The notes under the pieces are model-generated. The model was not told the origin of the DNA, did no database searches, and saw only the letters and a list, made by a program, of their open reading frames with translations. From assembly GCF_000762845.2 (NCBI RefSeq), contig NZ_JRMQ02000015.1, positions 1 through 35,531 on the forward strand: 35,531 nt of DNA, given 5' to 3'. Numbering within the stretch: the stretch's first letter is position 1; each line of letters starts with the position of its first letter. This DNA comes from Helicobacter japonicus (GTDB lineage: Bacteria > Campylobacterota > Campylobacteria > Campylobacterales > Helicobacteraceae). The translations under genes were made by a program, and so were the position numbers. This document shows positions 25,600 to 34,242 of this stretch, piece by piece.

Positions 25600-26727
25600 A
25601 TGAAACTACACAATATACCGCATTATGCCTCCAAAATACTTGCTAATTCACTCCTTCTCATTTGTCATAAAAAATTAAGAAATCGCATAAAACATATTAT
25701 CAAACTTTCTCAAGCTTGTAGCTATCCACGAGTGAATGATGGATTTATCTTACCTAGTTTGCAAACAAATGTATTAGAATCTAGCCACAAAGGTTACAGG
25801 GGGGGGGGATACATAGAAAAATGTAAATTTCTCTACTTTTTCAATGCAAAAAAACTTGAATCTATAATAGAACATATCCTCAATGATGAATACAGCAGAA
25901 ATCTTTATCTAAGTGCAATTATCAACCAAATTTCCAATTACAAAGGTTTTCTCATTATATTCTTTTATGACCGCATTTGGCATAGATACAAAGACTTAAC
26001 ACTTGCTAAGTCTCACCAAAAAATTCCCTCCACATCAGGTGAGCTTTACCTCTTTGACTTATCAAAAATCAATATTTCGGACATAAGGCTTTATTATATA
26101 GAGTATGCAATCTTTAGCACTTTTATATTACAACAATATATGTATAGAAATATGATTTTTGCCCAAAGTGGAGATTATGTGATTGATGGTGGGGCTTGTT
26201 ATGGTGATACCGCGCTTTATTTTTCACATTTAGTTGGTAAAAATGGTAAAGTTTTTTCTTTTGAATTTATGGAAGAAAATATAGAAATTTTTCATAAAAA
26301 TATGGCACTTAATCCACAATATGACAATATCACCTTAGTAAAAAGACCACTTTATGTAGATTCTCATACGTTTGTATCATTTAGCGGGGCAAGTTGGAGT
26401 GCTACCATAATGGCGGATAAACAAAACAAGCAAGATGCAACATTCCAAACAATAAGCATTGATGAATTTGTAGAACAAAACAAGATTCCAAAAATTGACT
26501 TTATTAAACTTGATATAGAGGGAGCAGAACTTAATGCACTTAAGGGTGGGGCAAAAAGTATAAAAAAATTTAGACCAAAACTTGCTATCTGCCTCTACCA
26601 TAGCTATGCTGATTATGTGGATATACCGATATTTTTACACGAATTACTCCCTAACTATGAATTTTACTTTGACCACTTTACACTTGGTAGGTATGAAAGC
26701 ATACTCTTTGCAAGACCGAAACCATAA
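25600..26727 (+). CDS. FkbM-family SAM-dependent methyltransferase, predicted phase-variable
   Basis: 375 residues from the ATG at 25600 (AAGGA seven bases upstream); a TTG at 25537 would start upstream of the likely promoter. The C-terminal half is the FkbM methyltransferase domain: motif I VIDGGACYGDTALYF (about 194-208), the acidic SFEFMEEN, and the signature IDFIKLDIEGAELNALKGG. The N-terminal 190 residues are not assigned. FkbM enzymes O-methylate sugars or other small groups; in Campylobacter and Helicobacter they often modify surface glycans. A G10 tract (codons 67-70) keeps this copy in frame. Substrate unknown; it stands alone. Confidence 0.85.
   Translation: MKLHNIPHYASKILANSLLLICHKKLRNRIKHIIKLSQACSYPRVNDGFILPSLQTNVLESSHKGYRGGGYIEKCKFLYFFNAKKLESIIEHILNDEYSRNLYLSAIINQISNYKGFLIIFFYDRIWHRYKDLTLAKSHQKIPSTSGELYLFDLSKINISDIRLYYIEYAIFSTFILQQYMYRNMIFAQSGDYVIDGGACYGDTALYFSHLVGKNGKVFSFEFMEENIEIFHKNMALNPQYDNITLVKRPLYVDSHTFVSFSGASWSATIMADKQNKQDATFQTISIDEFVEQNKIPKIDFIKLDIEGAELNALKGGAKSIKKFRPKLAICLYHSYADYVDIPIFLHELLPNYEFYFDHFTLGRYESILFARPKP
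25799..25808 (+). repeat. Poly-G(10) contingency tract in the FkbM gene
   Basis: Ten consecutive G residues early in the coding region. With ten the frame is open (Y-R-G-G-G-Y); with eleven, a TAA follows six codons later; with nine, TAG comes almost at once. Confidence 0.85.
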
Positions 26728-26739
26728 AATACATAGATA

Positions 26740-27480
26740 CTATAAATGCTCTATATGGAGTTCCTTAGGGATTGGAGAGATAAATTCATACCCTAAAAGT
26801 GCAATTTTATGCGCGTGAAGCATAAGTCTTTTAGCATTATCTGTTATACCATAGATTGTATCTCCATATAAAGGGTGATTGATACTTTGGCAATGCACAC
26901 GAATCTGATGAGTGCGTCCAGTCAAAATACACGCCTGCAAAAGTGTTTTCTTACCCACAATAGCTAAAGGTGTAAGCTCTGTGCGTGCATAAAGACCTTT
27001 TTTGTCAATATAAGACTTTGCAAAGCCTTTTTTGATTGTTACTATGGGCTGTTCAATCACCACAGAATCCACAAGTCTCCCGTGTGCTAAAGCAATATAT
27101 TCCTTATATACCTCTTGTTTTTTGAAAGATTCTTTTGCCTTATGATGGAACTCGCTCTTATCCTTGACAAGCAGTATTACACCACTTGTTTGCTTATCAA
27201 GCCGATTAAGTAATGTCCAGCCTTCAAACATTGCACACAAGTCATAAGATTCTATAAAAGGAGGCTTATCAAGTGCAAGGATATGTTCATCACTGAAAAG
27301 CACCTTGGGGGATTTTATCTCTAGCACCTCAAAAGTGCTATTAGTAGGAATCTCCTCACGAGCGAGAGTAAGCCTCTTGCCCCCACTTCGCACAAGCCCC
27401 TTGTCAATGAGTGTCTTAGCCTGTTTATGTGAGAGATTATGAGTGCAAGCAAGAATCTTATAAGCTTTATCTTTGTGCAT
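26740..27480 (-). CDS. RluA/RluD-family pseudouridine synthase
   Basis: 246 residues from the ATG at 27480; an ATG at 27504 is the alternative start. An S4 RNA-binding domain is at the N-terminus (HNLSHKQAKTLIDKGLVRSG). The catalytic block reads LLNRLDKQTSGVILLVK, keeping the essential Asp but with Asn where most family members have His (HRLDxxTSG). LQACILTGRTHQIRVHCQSI and HPLYGDTIYG are family signatures. It would isomerise uridine in rRNA or tRNA; the target is not evident. It overlaps the waaA end by 14 bp or more, as in the H. pylori gene pair. It ends 12 bp from the convergent FkbM gene. Confidence 0.85.
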   Translation of the reverse strand: MHKDKAYKILACTHNLSHKQAKTLIDKGLVRSGGKRLTLAREEIPTNSTFEVLEIKSPKVLFSDEHILALDKPPFIESYDLCAMFEGWTLLNRLDKQTSGVILLVKDKSEFHHKAKESFKKQEVYKEYIALAHGRLVDSVVIEQPIVTIKKGFAKSYIDKKGLYARTELTPLAIVGKKTLLQACILTGRTHQIRVHCQSINHPLYGDTIYGITDNAKRLMLHAHKIALLGYEFISPIPKELHIEHL

Positions 27481-28711
27481 TTTGTATCTTTTGCAAAAGT
27501 GCATCAAGTTTATGCTTAGAATCTGCCTTGATGCTACTTGATGGCAACTCCTTCCAGCGCATAAGCGTATCGGAAAGGCTTTGAGGCGGAATCAGCACAT
27601 AATTTTCAACTTCTTCAAAAAGCGTATATTGGTTAAAAATATGCTCTCCACTAATGAGTTTTGTGCCAAAAAATGCGGGCTCAAAAGGATTATGTCCCCC
27701 TACATTTTGAATGAAGCTTCCACCAAGTATCACAAGATCGCTTATGGCGTAGAGGTTATTTAGCTCTCCTAATGTGTCAATCACAATTACATCACTTTGC
27801 ACACAAGATTCTAAACTACCTTGTGAAAAAAGCGCGGTGCGTGGAAATATCTCTAGGCTTAGTTCATATACTTCCTTAAATCGCTCTGGATGACGAGGAG
27901 CAAGTAGCAAAAGAGGTGTGCTATCCTTTTCTTTATACTCTTTAAAAGCCTGAAGTATGAGCTTCTCCTCCCCTTTATGTGTGCTTGCCGCAGTAAAAAC
28001 AGGTAAAGAAGGTTTAGCATAATGTAGGCTGAGTGAGGGAGGATTGAGTGTTTTAAGATTCCCAAAAACTTCAATATTTTTGCCTCCTAGCTGCTCTAGT
28101 CTCTCTTTGTCGAATTGACTTTGAGCTAAAATCTCATCAATGAGCGTAAAAATCCCGCGATAAAACCACGCAAAATATTCATAATTTTTTTGTGAGCGTG
28201 TCGAAATGCGCGCATTTATAAGCATTGTATGTGCATTATGAGACTTTGCAAGAAAAAAAAGCATTTTCCACATCTCCGCCTCTGTAACGATAAGGCTTTG
28301 TAAATGCTTACAGCTCTTGCTCCATAGGGGCAAAAAAATCTCAAAGGGCAAATAGCGCACCAAAATACGCGCTCTACCCTGCTCTGTATTCTCATATAGT
28401 TGCTTTGCCTCTTTGAATCCTGTATGTGTAATTGTTGTAATGAGAATACAAGAATCTTTTGATTTAAGCGCGTTAATGATTGGTTCGAGTGATTTTACCT
28501 CGCCAAAGGAACAAGCGTGAAACCAATATTGTGGCTCACATTCAAGTGTTTTAATGTGCAATGGAGAAAATCGTGCAGGAATAGAATCTTTGTGTTTTGA
28601 GCGAAAAGAACTCGCAATTAAAAGTGGAAAGGCAATAAGATAAAGCAATACGCATAGACAATAATATATAAAAGGAAAAGATATTTTTGTTTCTCTCTCC
28701 AAAGGATTCAC
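27467..28711 (-). CDS. waaA: Kdo transferase (3-deoxy-D-manno-octulosonate to lipid A)
   Basis: 414 residues of GT30 type. One N-terminal membrane helix (about 12-33) anchors it to the inner membrane. ACSFGEVKSLEPII, VTEAEMWKMLF, VFTAASTHKGEEKLILQAF and GGSFIQNVGGHNPFEPAFFG are conserved family blocks; the catalytic acid corresponds to the Glu of FGEV. It transfers Kdo from CMP-Kdo to lipid IVA. The start appears to be GTG (28711), with AGGAG eleven bases upstream, a long spacing that leaves the start a little uncertain. Follows flgZ by 37 bp in the same operon. Confidence 0.92.
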   Translation of the reverse strand: MNPLERETKISFPFIYYCLCVLLYLIAFPLLIASSFRSKHKDSIPARFSPLHIKTLECEPQYWFHACSFGEVKSLEPIINALKSKDSCILITTITHTGFKEAKQLYENTEQGRARILVRYLPFEIFLPLWSKSCKHLQSLIVTEAEMWKMLFFLAKSHNAHTMLINARISTRSQKNYEYFAWFYRGIFTLIDEILAQSQFDKERLEQLGGKNIEVFGNLKTLNPPSLSLHYAKPSLPVFTAASTHKGEEKLILQAFKEYKEKDSTPLLLLAPRHPERFKEVYELSLEIFPRTALFSQGSLESCVQSDVIVIDTLGELNNLYAISDLVILGGSFIQNVGGHNPFEPAFFGTKLISGEHIFNQYTLFEEVENYVLIPPQSLSDTLMRWKELPSSSIKADSKHKLDALLQKIQNAQR

Positions 28712-28748
28712 TGCTAACTACACTCCTAAATGCTTAACTCAAACGATA

Positions 28749-29501
28749 TTACGCTTTGGTTTTCTTCTTAGGGTTTGCTTGCGGGGTAGATTCACAATCT
28801 TGCTGCATATAAAGAATGCGTCCGCAATGAGGACAATTTATAATATCATTCCCCTTGTTAATCTCATTATAAATTGTATCATTAAGCTTAATAAAACACC
28901 CTCCACACGCTTGTTTAAAAACAGGAACTACGCTTGTATTTAAAGCCCAACGTCTAATTTTTGCATAAAAGCCTATAATTTTTGCGTCCATCTGCGAAAT
29001 AAGAGATTCTTTTTTATCAAAAAGATTTTGTTGCATTTGTTTAATCTCTTGTACCTGCTCTTGTGTTTGTAATTCAAGTGTTTCTATTGCTGATTTTAAC
29101 TCTTCTAGTTTAGGTGCATAAGATGATTTTTGCTCTATTTTTGCAACTTTAGATGCTTCAAGTCGTTCAATTTCAGCATTTGAATGTGTCATATTTTCTT
29201 TAGCAATATCAGTTTCTACATCAAGTGCGCGCATTTCTTTTTCTGTTTTTACCTCTTTTTGTTTTTTAGCAATTTGTTCTAACTTTGCAGAATATTCTTG
29301 AATATTACGATCATATCTTGCAATTTCAAGTTCAATATTACGAGTTTCTTCATCTAACGATTCTATATCTTTTAATACTTGGTCTTTTTGCTTAATTTTT
29401 TCATCAAGTTCATATCGAACTTGAGCGATTTTAGGCTCTAAATCATCAATTTGCTTATCAAAATGCGCTACCTGTATAAGTTCTTGCAAATGCTTATTCA
29501 T
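28749..29501 (-). CDS. flgZ: FlgZ: coiled-coil zinc-ribbon protein needed for flagellar gene expression
   Basis: 250 residues from the ATG at 29501, which has AAAGGA upstream; a longer in-frame start lacks this. Residues 1-185 form a long antiparallel coiled coil. The C-terminal zinc ribbon has C199-x2-C202 and C223-x2-C226 (CGGC and CPHC). The protein is recognisable as the H. pylori HP0958 product, which stabilises sigma-54 (RpoN) and binds flaA mRNA, so it controls flagellar synthesis. It ends in a Lys-rich tail. It starts 10 bp after the NIF3-like stop and precedes waaA. Confidence 0.88.
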   Translation of the reverse strand: MNKHLQELIQVAHFDKQIDDLEPKIAQVRYELDEKIKQKDQVLKDIESLDEETRNIELEIARYDRNIQEYSAKLEQIAKKQKEVKTEKEMRALDVETDIAKENMTHSNAEIERLEASKVAKIEQKSSYAPKLEELKSAIETLELQTQEQVQEIKQMQQNLFDKKESLISQMDAKIIGFYAKIRRWALNTSVVPVFKQACGGCFIKLNDTIYNEINKGNDIINCPHCGRILYMQQDCESTPQANPKKKTKA

Positions 29502-29511
29502 TATATTTCCT

Positions 29512-30300
29512 TTAATTGAGGGATTTAACATCTCTTTGGTTTAGACATAAAGAGAATGGATTTTCACAATCCGCAATTATAGCGTTATATCCTGCATTTT
29601 GCAAAATAGATTCAAAAATTTCGCCAAAATACTTTTCACTCTCATAATGTCCCATATCAATAAGACTTATACCCATACTTTTTGCACTCATTGCATCGTG
29701 ATGTTTAACATCACCTGTAATAAGGCAAGTGTGAGGTGAGAATGGCAAAGATGAGAGTAAAGAGCAACCACTCCCACACACTACATAAATATCGCTTACA
29801 AGTGGCATAGAATACAAAGGAATATCACCCTTCACAAAATCAACATTCTTTGCACCAAGCGCATCGCAAACATATCGCGCAAGCTCATCAAGAGGTGTTG
29901 GTGTGATATTCCCATTCATCAATAAACCTTGTGCGCTAAAATGCTCCCATTGCAATATTTTATGTGTAAGGTAAGCATTAAGATGAGATTTATCAAAATT
30001 TGTATGAAGGCTGATAAGTGTGCAATGCTTGCTTAACAAAATATTTGCAATATTTGCCGGATAAAAGTCCGTGCAAAATGTATTTAAAGGCTGAAAAAAC
30101 AAAGGGTGATGCGTGATAATAAGTGTATTTGGTTTCAAATCATAAGCAATAGGGAGAGTAACCTCAAGGCACACAACGATAGATTCAAAACTATTATTCA
30201 AGCTCCCTAAATTCAAACCACTTTTATCCCACACTTCTTGTGTGTTAAATGGAGAGATTGTATTACACAACTCATAGATATCTTTAACCTTATGTCCCAT
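29512..30300 (-). CDS. NIF3/YbgI-like dinuclear metal-centre protein
   Basis: 262 residues from the ATG at 30300, which follows AAGGAATATT; seven extra upstream codons have no ribosome site. Metal-binding motifs are LIITHHPLFF (two His), SLHTNFDKSHLN and DMGHYESEKYFGE near the C-terminus. The family binds two metal ions and forms hexamers; YbgI/NIF3 proteins are linked to GTP cyclohydrolase-like or hydrolase activity, but no accepted function exists. It precedes flgZ by 10 bp, as in H. pylori, and follows the nitrilase-like gene by 36 bp. Confidence 0.82.
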   Translation of the reverse strand: MGHKVKDIYELCNTISPFNTQEVWDKSGLNLGSLNNSFESIVVCLEVTLPIAYDLKPNTLIITHHPLFFQPLNTFCTDFYPANIANILLSKHCTLISLHTNFDKSHLNAYLTHKILQWEHFSAQGLLMNGNITPTPLDELARYVCDALGAKNVDFVKGDIPLYSMPLVSDIYVVCGSGCSLLSSLPFSPHTCLITGDVKHHDAMSAKSMGISLIDMGHYESEKYFGEIFESILQNAGYNAIIADCENPFSLCLNQRDVKSLN

Positions 30301-30336
30301 AATATTCCTTAAGAAAAACAAATGAGAGTATCTTAC

Positions 30337-31110
30337 TTATCGAAAACCCCATTCTTTTTGTATATTTTTAATATGTTGGGCTTGTAATTCCACAATCATC
30401 AGACCCTCACGCTCTTCAAGCGTATCATAAATGTGTCCATCTGCATCAATTAGGCAACTATCACCATAAAACTTCCACGCTACATCATCATAGACTTTCT
30501 CATCAATACCATTAACGCGTAAAATCACCATACTATTTGTAAAAGCACGTGCTTGAGAAAGGATACGCCACCGCTCTTTAGAGGCAAAAGTATTGCTACA
30601 AGGCATAATCACCACATCAACTTGTGCTTGTTTAAGTTTGAGCCATATCTCATCAAAATGTATTTCAAATCCTGCAATAATACCAAACTTGATGTCTTCT
30701 TTTTCAAAAATAAGCGGTGTTTTTGGTGATTTTGGTAAAATGTTATCAAAAAACTGCTTTTCATTCCAATGCGGATAAGCTATAAGTCTTTGTTGATGGT
30801 ATAAATGCACCTTCTCACCTTGAATCAGTGCAATATCTTTATAAACTTTACTCTCGTGATAATTTATCAATGGAACAACCATATCAAGTTTATATTTTAC
30901 AGAAAGTTTATGAAGTGCATTAAGAATCTTTTTGCAAAAACTAGCAAACACTTTAGAATCTTTTAAGGATATATCACGATAAAAAGGATGAAAAATGTAT
31001 TCACTGAATACGACAATCTGCACTTTTTGCTTTTTACAACTTTGAAGATACTTACTCAATCGCACATCATTTGGTGCAACTGGTGGAAGCTGCAAGAGAG
31101 CGGCATTCAT
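30337..31110 (-). CDS. Nitrilase-superfamily (carbon-nitrogen hydrolase) protein, probably catalytically altered
   Basis: 257 residues, soluble, with the CN-hydrolase fold. The catalytic Glu is present (E37 in VVFSEY). By hand alignment the usual YRK motif reads YHQQR (Lys to Gln106), and the usual CYDxxFPE block reads G147-F-E-I-H-F-D-E, so the nucleophile Cys is Gly. A Cys occurs later (MPCSNTF, C171) but at a position that is normally Pro-Ala/Ser. Family members cleave amides or nitriles; this one may not. AAGGATAAACA precedes the ATG, and a promoter (31146-31154) lies upstream. First gene of a five-gene operon down to rluA. An H. pylori relative annotated as beta-alanine synthetase homologue is likely. 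Confidence 0.75.
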   Translation of the reverse strand: MNAALLQLPPVAPNDVRLSKYLQSCKKQKVQIVVFSEYIFHPFYRDISLKDSKVFASFCKKILNALHKLSVKYKLDMVVPLINYHESKVYKDIALIQGEKVHLYHQQRLIAYPHWNEKQFFDNILPKSPKTPLIFEKEDIKFGIIAGFEIHFDEIWLKLKQAQVDVVIMPCSNTFASKERWRILSQARAFTNSMVILRVNGIDEKVYDDVAWKFYGDSCLIDADGHIYDTLEEREGLMIVELQAQHIKNIQKEWGFR

Positions 31111-31145
31111 TGTTTATCCTTCATTCAAGAAAAAATTAAGCCATA

Positions 31146-31154
31146 ATTGTAGCA
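31146..31154 (-). promoter_or_regulatory. Extended -10 for the nitrilase-nif3-flgZ-waaA-rluA operon
   Basis: Minus-strand TGCTACAAT in the 82-bp gap after the MORN gene, about 36 bp before the nitrilase-like ATG. A T6 run lies just downstream. Confidence 0.55.
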
Positions 31155-31192
31155 CATTAGTTTGATATAACATATTTGTGCAATACACTTTA

Positions 31193-32089
31193 TTAGTCTT
31201 TATGGATTATCTCACTTAAGCCCGATAGACAATTTTCTGCCTTACAATCAAGTTTAGCTGTAATTTCACCAAGCTCATTATATGACTTTTGCCATAGGGC
31301 TTGATTATTTTCATAAAGCATTTGTATTTTAATTTTGTTATTAGGATAAAACCAACTCACCTTAACTTGCTTAGGCGTGCCTTTGCTATATACACGTTCC
31401 ATTTTTATCTTCCCATCTGCATTATAACTTCGCTCTACGCCAACTTTTTCTCCATTTTCAAATTGTGATTCTGCACGCACAATACCATTTTCATCATATT
31501 GCTTTAATTCACCATTTTTTACACCTTTTACATAAGTAGCAGTCTGTGCAATTTTGCCACTTGGAAAAAAACTACGTGCCACACCCTCAATCTTGCCTTG
31601 TTTATAAGTGTATTGCTGCGAAACTTTACCATTCTCGTGATATTCCACTACTTTACCCTCTGGCACATTATTATCATAATACGCTTCTTTTGCAAGAGTG
31701 CCATTTTGATGATACCATTTTGCTTTATCCTTAATTTTACCCTCATCATAAGTAATCTCGGATTTAAGGATATTGTGAGGATAAAATTCTAATGCTACGC
31801 CGTGCAATTTATTATTTTTATAATTTGCATCAGAAATTACTTCACCTTCCTCGGAATATTTAAGCTCTCGTCCCTCTTTGCGCCCATTAATAAAATGCAT
31901 TTGATGAAGCAAATGCCCTTCATCATTATACCACGCCTCGCGTCCGTGCTTAATTTCTGTGCCTTTGATGTAACTCACTTTACCTTGTATAACCTCTCCC
32001 GCTGTCGTTTTAGTAATGGTACGCACTTCAAGTTCAATCCCTACACACACGCTTAATAACCCTATATACACAATAAGATATTTTAACAT
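31193..32089 (-). CDS. Secreted MORN/YwqK-repeat protein
   Basis: 298 residues with an N-terminal signal peptide (hydrophobic 4-18). From about residue 50 to 275 it consists of about nine tandem repeats of 23-24 residues, of the form Y-(x)-NGK-(x4)-Y-(x)-G-K-x-(E/N)-G, for example KVVEYHENGKVSQQYTYKQG. This is the MORN_2/YwqK repeat. Two Cys near the C-terminus (DCKAENC) could form a disulfide. In databases such proteins are sometimes called YwqK-type antitoxins, but I see no toxin partner and the signal peptide argues for a periplasmic or outer-membrane-associated role. AAGGAG precedes the ATG. It follows ugd by 47 bp. Function unknown. Confidence 0.75.
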   Translation of the reverse strand: MLKYLIVYIGLLSVCVGIELEVRTITKTTAGEVIQGKVSYIKGTEIKHGREAWYNDEGHLLHQMHFINGRKEGRELKYSEEGEVISDANYKNNKLHGVALEFYPHNILKSEITYDEGKIKDKAKWYHQNGTLAKEAYYDNNVPEGKVVEYHENGKVSQQYTYKQGKIEGVARSFFPSGKIAQTATYVKGVKNGELKQYDENGIVRAESQFENGEKVGVERSYNADGKIKMERVYSKGTPKQVKVSWFYPNNKIKIQMLYENNQALWQKSYNELGEITAKLDCKAENCLSGLSEIIHKD

Positions 32090-32136
32090 AACAACTCCTT
32101 AATGACACCAAATATCGACATTTATGTTAAATAACT

Positions 32137-33528
32137 CTATTGCGATTTCACACCAATTTGATAATATTTGAATCCTTTAGATTCTAATTGAAAATGTTGA
32201 TAGATATTGCGTCCATCAAAGATGACAGGATTTACCAAAAGCTTTTTTATTTCCTCAAAATCTGGGCTTCTAAACTCACGCCATTCTGTCAAAAGCACAA
32301 GTGCCACGCAATCTTTTAAGGCATCATATTTACTTGTTTGCAGCTCTATATGTTGCAAGTTATCCTTAAAATAAAAGGCTGCTTGCTTAACTGCTTTTGG
32401 GTCGTATGCTTTAATCTTTGCTCCTCTTTGAATAAGTTCGCGCACAAGCACTAAAGAGCTTGCTTCACGCATATCATCAGTTTCTGGCTTGAAGCTAAGT
32501 CCCCACAATGCGAAAGTTTTGCCACTTAAATTTTCTCCAAAATGACGCACAATCTTTTCTACTAAAAGCATTTTTTGCTCTTCATTCACAATCTGTACCG
32601 CTTGCAAAATCTGAGCATTATAGCCATAATCTTGTGCAGTCTTTTCTAATGCGCGCACATCTTTAGGAAAACAACTACCCCCATAGCCACAGCCTGGATA
32701 AATGAAACTATATCCAATACGGGAATCAGAGCCAATCCCTAGACGCACATCATTGATATTTGCTCCCACACGCTCACAAATTTGACTCATCTCATTAATA
32801 AAGCTAATCTTTGTAGCAAGCATTGCGTTTGCAGCATATTTTGTCATCTCTGCAGATTCTATACCCATAGAAATCAACCTATCGCTTTTAAGCAAAAATG
32901 GAGCATACAATGCTTTCATTACTTTAAGTGCGCGTTCTGAATCTGTGCCAATAACCACGCGGTCAGGACTCATAAAATCTTTAATCGCTACACCCTCTTT
33001 AAGAAATTCAGGATTGCTCACCACATCAAAGCTTATCTGCGACAAATCTTGATGTGATGCTTCTTGAGATAAAGTATCCTTGCTCTCTAGCAATTTCTTG
33101 CCACGTCCTCGTAAGGTAGATTCTATGATTTTACGCACTTTTCTTGCACTTCCCACAGGCACGGTGCTTTTATCTACAACTACTACATATGGAGATTCGA
33201 TAAAACTCCCAATATCCTTTGCCACGCTCTCTACATAGGATAAATCTGCACTCCCATCTTCTCCCATCGGTGTGCCAACTGCAATAAAAATCACTTCAGC
33301 AGATTCTAAAGCAACCCTTTTGTCAGTCGTAAAGTGCAAGGCATTGCGCACAACATTCTCTTTTATCATAGATTCTAAACCTGGCTCATAAATTGGAATC
33401 TCACCCTTTTTGAGACTTTCAATCTTATGAGTGTCTATATCAAGACAAGTAACTGCATTGCCCATTTGCGCAAAACACACACCAGCCACAAGTCCTACAT
33501 ATCCACTGCCAACGATTGTAACTTGCAT
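32137..33528 (-). CDS. ugd: UDP-glucose 6-dehydrogenase
   Basis: 463 residues from the ATG at 33528, with AAGGAG seven bases upstream. The start MQVTIVGSGYVGLVAGVCFA is the NAD-binding GxGxxG motif. The active-site Cys is in YPGCGYGGSCFPKDVRAL, and VNEEQKMLLVEKI and SFKPETDDMREASSL are conserved later blocks. The pattern is that of UDP-glucose dehydrogenase rather than the UDP-GlcNAc/ManNAc type. It makes UDP-glucuronate for polysaccharide or LPS. It follows the lipoprotein gene by 18 bp. Confidence 0.93.
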   Translation of the reverse strand: MQVTIVGSGYVGLVAGVCFAQMGNAVTCLDIDTHKIESLKKGEIPIYEPGLESMIKENVVRNALHFTTDKRVALESAEVIFIAVGTPMGEDGSADLSYVESVAKDIGSFIESPYVVVVDKSTVPVGSARKVRKIIESTLRGRGKKLLESKDTLSQEASHQDLSQISFDVVSNPEFLKEGVAIKDFMSPDRVVIGTDSERALKVMKALYAPFLLKSDRLISMGIESAEMTKYAANAMLATKISFINEMSQICERVGANINDVRLGIGSDSRIGYSFIYPGCGYGGSCFPKDVRALEKTAQDYGYNAQILQAVQIVNEEQKMLLVEKIVRHFGENLSGKTFALWGLSFKPETDDMREASSLVLVRELIQRGAKIKAYDPKAVKQAAFYFKDNLQHIELQTSKYDALKDCVALVLLTEWREFRSPDFEEIKKLLVNPVIFDGRNIYQHFQLESKGFKYYQIGVKSQ

Positions 33529-33546
33529 TTTTTCTCCTTGCAAACA

Positions 33547-34092
33547 TTATGGCATAGTCGAGAGATTAGCAAAAATTGTTTTGAGTGAGCGTCTGATGAC
33601 TTCTTCTTTTTGCCCTTGCGTAACTTGCACATTTTCGCCTAAGCCAAGATATGTTTTTTCACTTAATTTTAAAGTGCTTATTGCATTTTGCTGAATAGTT
33701 TTTGCTTTGTTGTAAAGATTAAACTGCACATTGCTTTTAAGTGTTACTTGCTCTTTTGAACTAATCGCACTTGTATCTTCTGAAACCTCTGTAATGGTAA
33801 AGTTATACCTAATATGAAGCGTATAAGCTTTATCATCGTTTTTTACGAAATTAAAGCAGTTGCTATCAACTAAAGCCTTATCTAAAATGACTTGAAACTC
33901 TTGTTTGGGAAGCATATTTTCCTTGCCAGATTCTATTTTAATGAGTGCGATATTGTATTTTGGCGTGCTACAAACTTGCTCGATTCTTGCACCTTCAGTT
34001 GGTATATCTGGTGCATTTGAAAAACAACCTGCCGCAAAAAATACTATACCAAAAAACATTACTCCGCATAAACTTGTATGTAAAACCTTCAT
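33547..34092 (-). CDS. Predicted lipoprotein of unknown function
   Basis: 181 residues from the second ATG (34092), which has AGGAG at a 5-nt spacing; the first ATG is only two bases from it. The signal peptide ends in a lipobox FAAGC, so the mature protein starts at a lipidated Cys. The rest is a small beta-rich domain (ALIKIESGKENML and YTLHIRYNFTITEVSEDTS) with no motif I can name. It is probably anchored in the inner or outer membrane on the periplasmic side. It heads a run with ugd (18-bp gap). Confidence 0.72.
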   Translation of the reverse strand: MKVLHTSLCGVMFFGIVFFAAGCFSNAPDIPTEGARIEQVCSTPKYNIALIKIESGKENMLPKQEFQVILDKALVDSNCFNFVKNDDKAYTLHIRYNFTITEVSEDTSAISSKEQVTLKSNVQFNLYNKAKTIQQNAISTLKLSEKTYLGLGENVQVTQGQKEEVIRRSLKTIFANLSTMP

Positions 34093-34192
34093 CATTGCTC
34101 CTTCAAGGTAAATTGGGATAAAAACAAAAGGAATAATGAAAAATTATATAACAAATTAAAAAATGAAGTTGAATATTGTAAGGAAAGAACAA

Positions 34193-34229
34193 AATCTTAG
34201 GCTTTGTTTTTCACAAAGCCCATAAGATT
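34193..34229 (-). terminator. Rho-independent terminator of fdxA
   Basis: On the minus strand AATCTTA, TG bulge, GGCTTTGT, 5-nt loop, ACAAAGCC, TAAGATT, then TTTGTTCTTT. This is a 15-bp stem with a 2-nt bulge and a U-rich tail, 13 bp after the fdxA stop. Confidence 0.8.
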
Positions 34230-34242
34230 CTGTTTGGGAAAA

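Noticed and set aside
28253-28260. A8/T8 run in waaA as a phase-variable tract (also T8 at 18200-18207 in recA)
   Set aside because: Runs of eight A/T are common in DNA of this composition, and both genes are core functions unlikely to be switched off; no other sign of variation.
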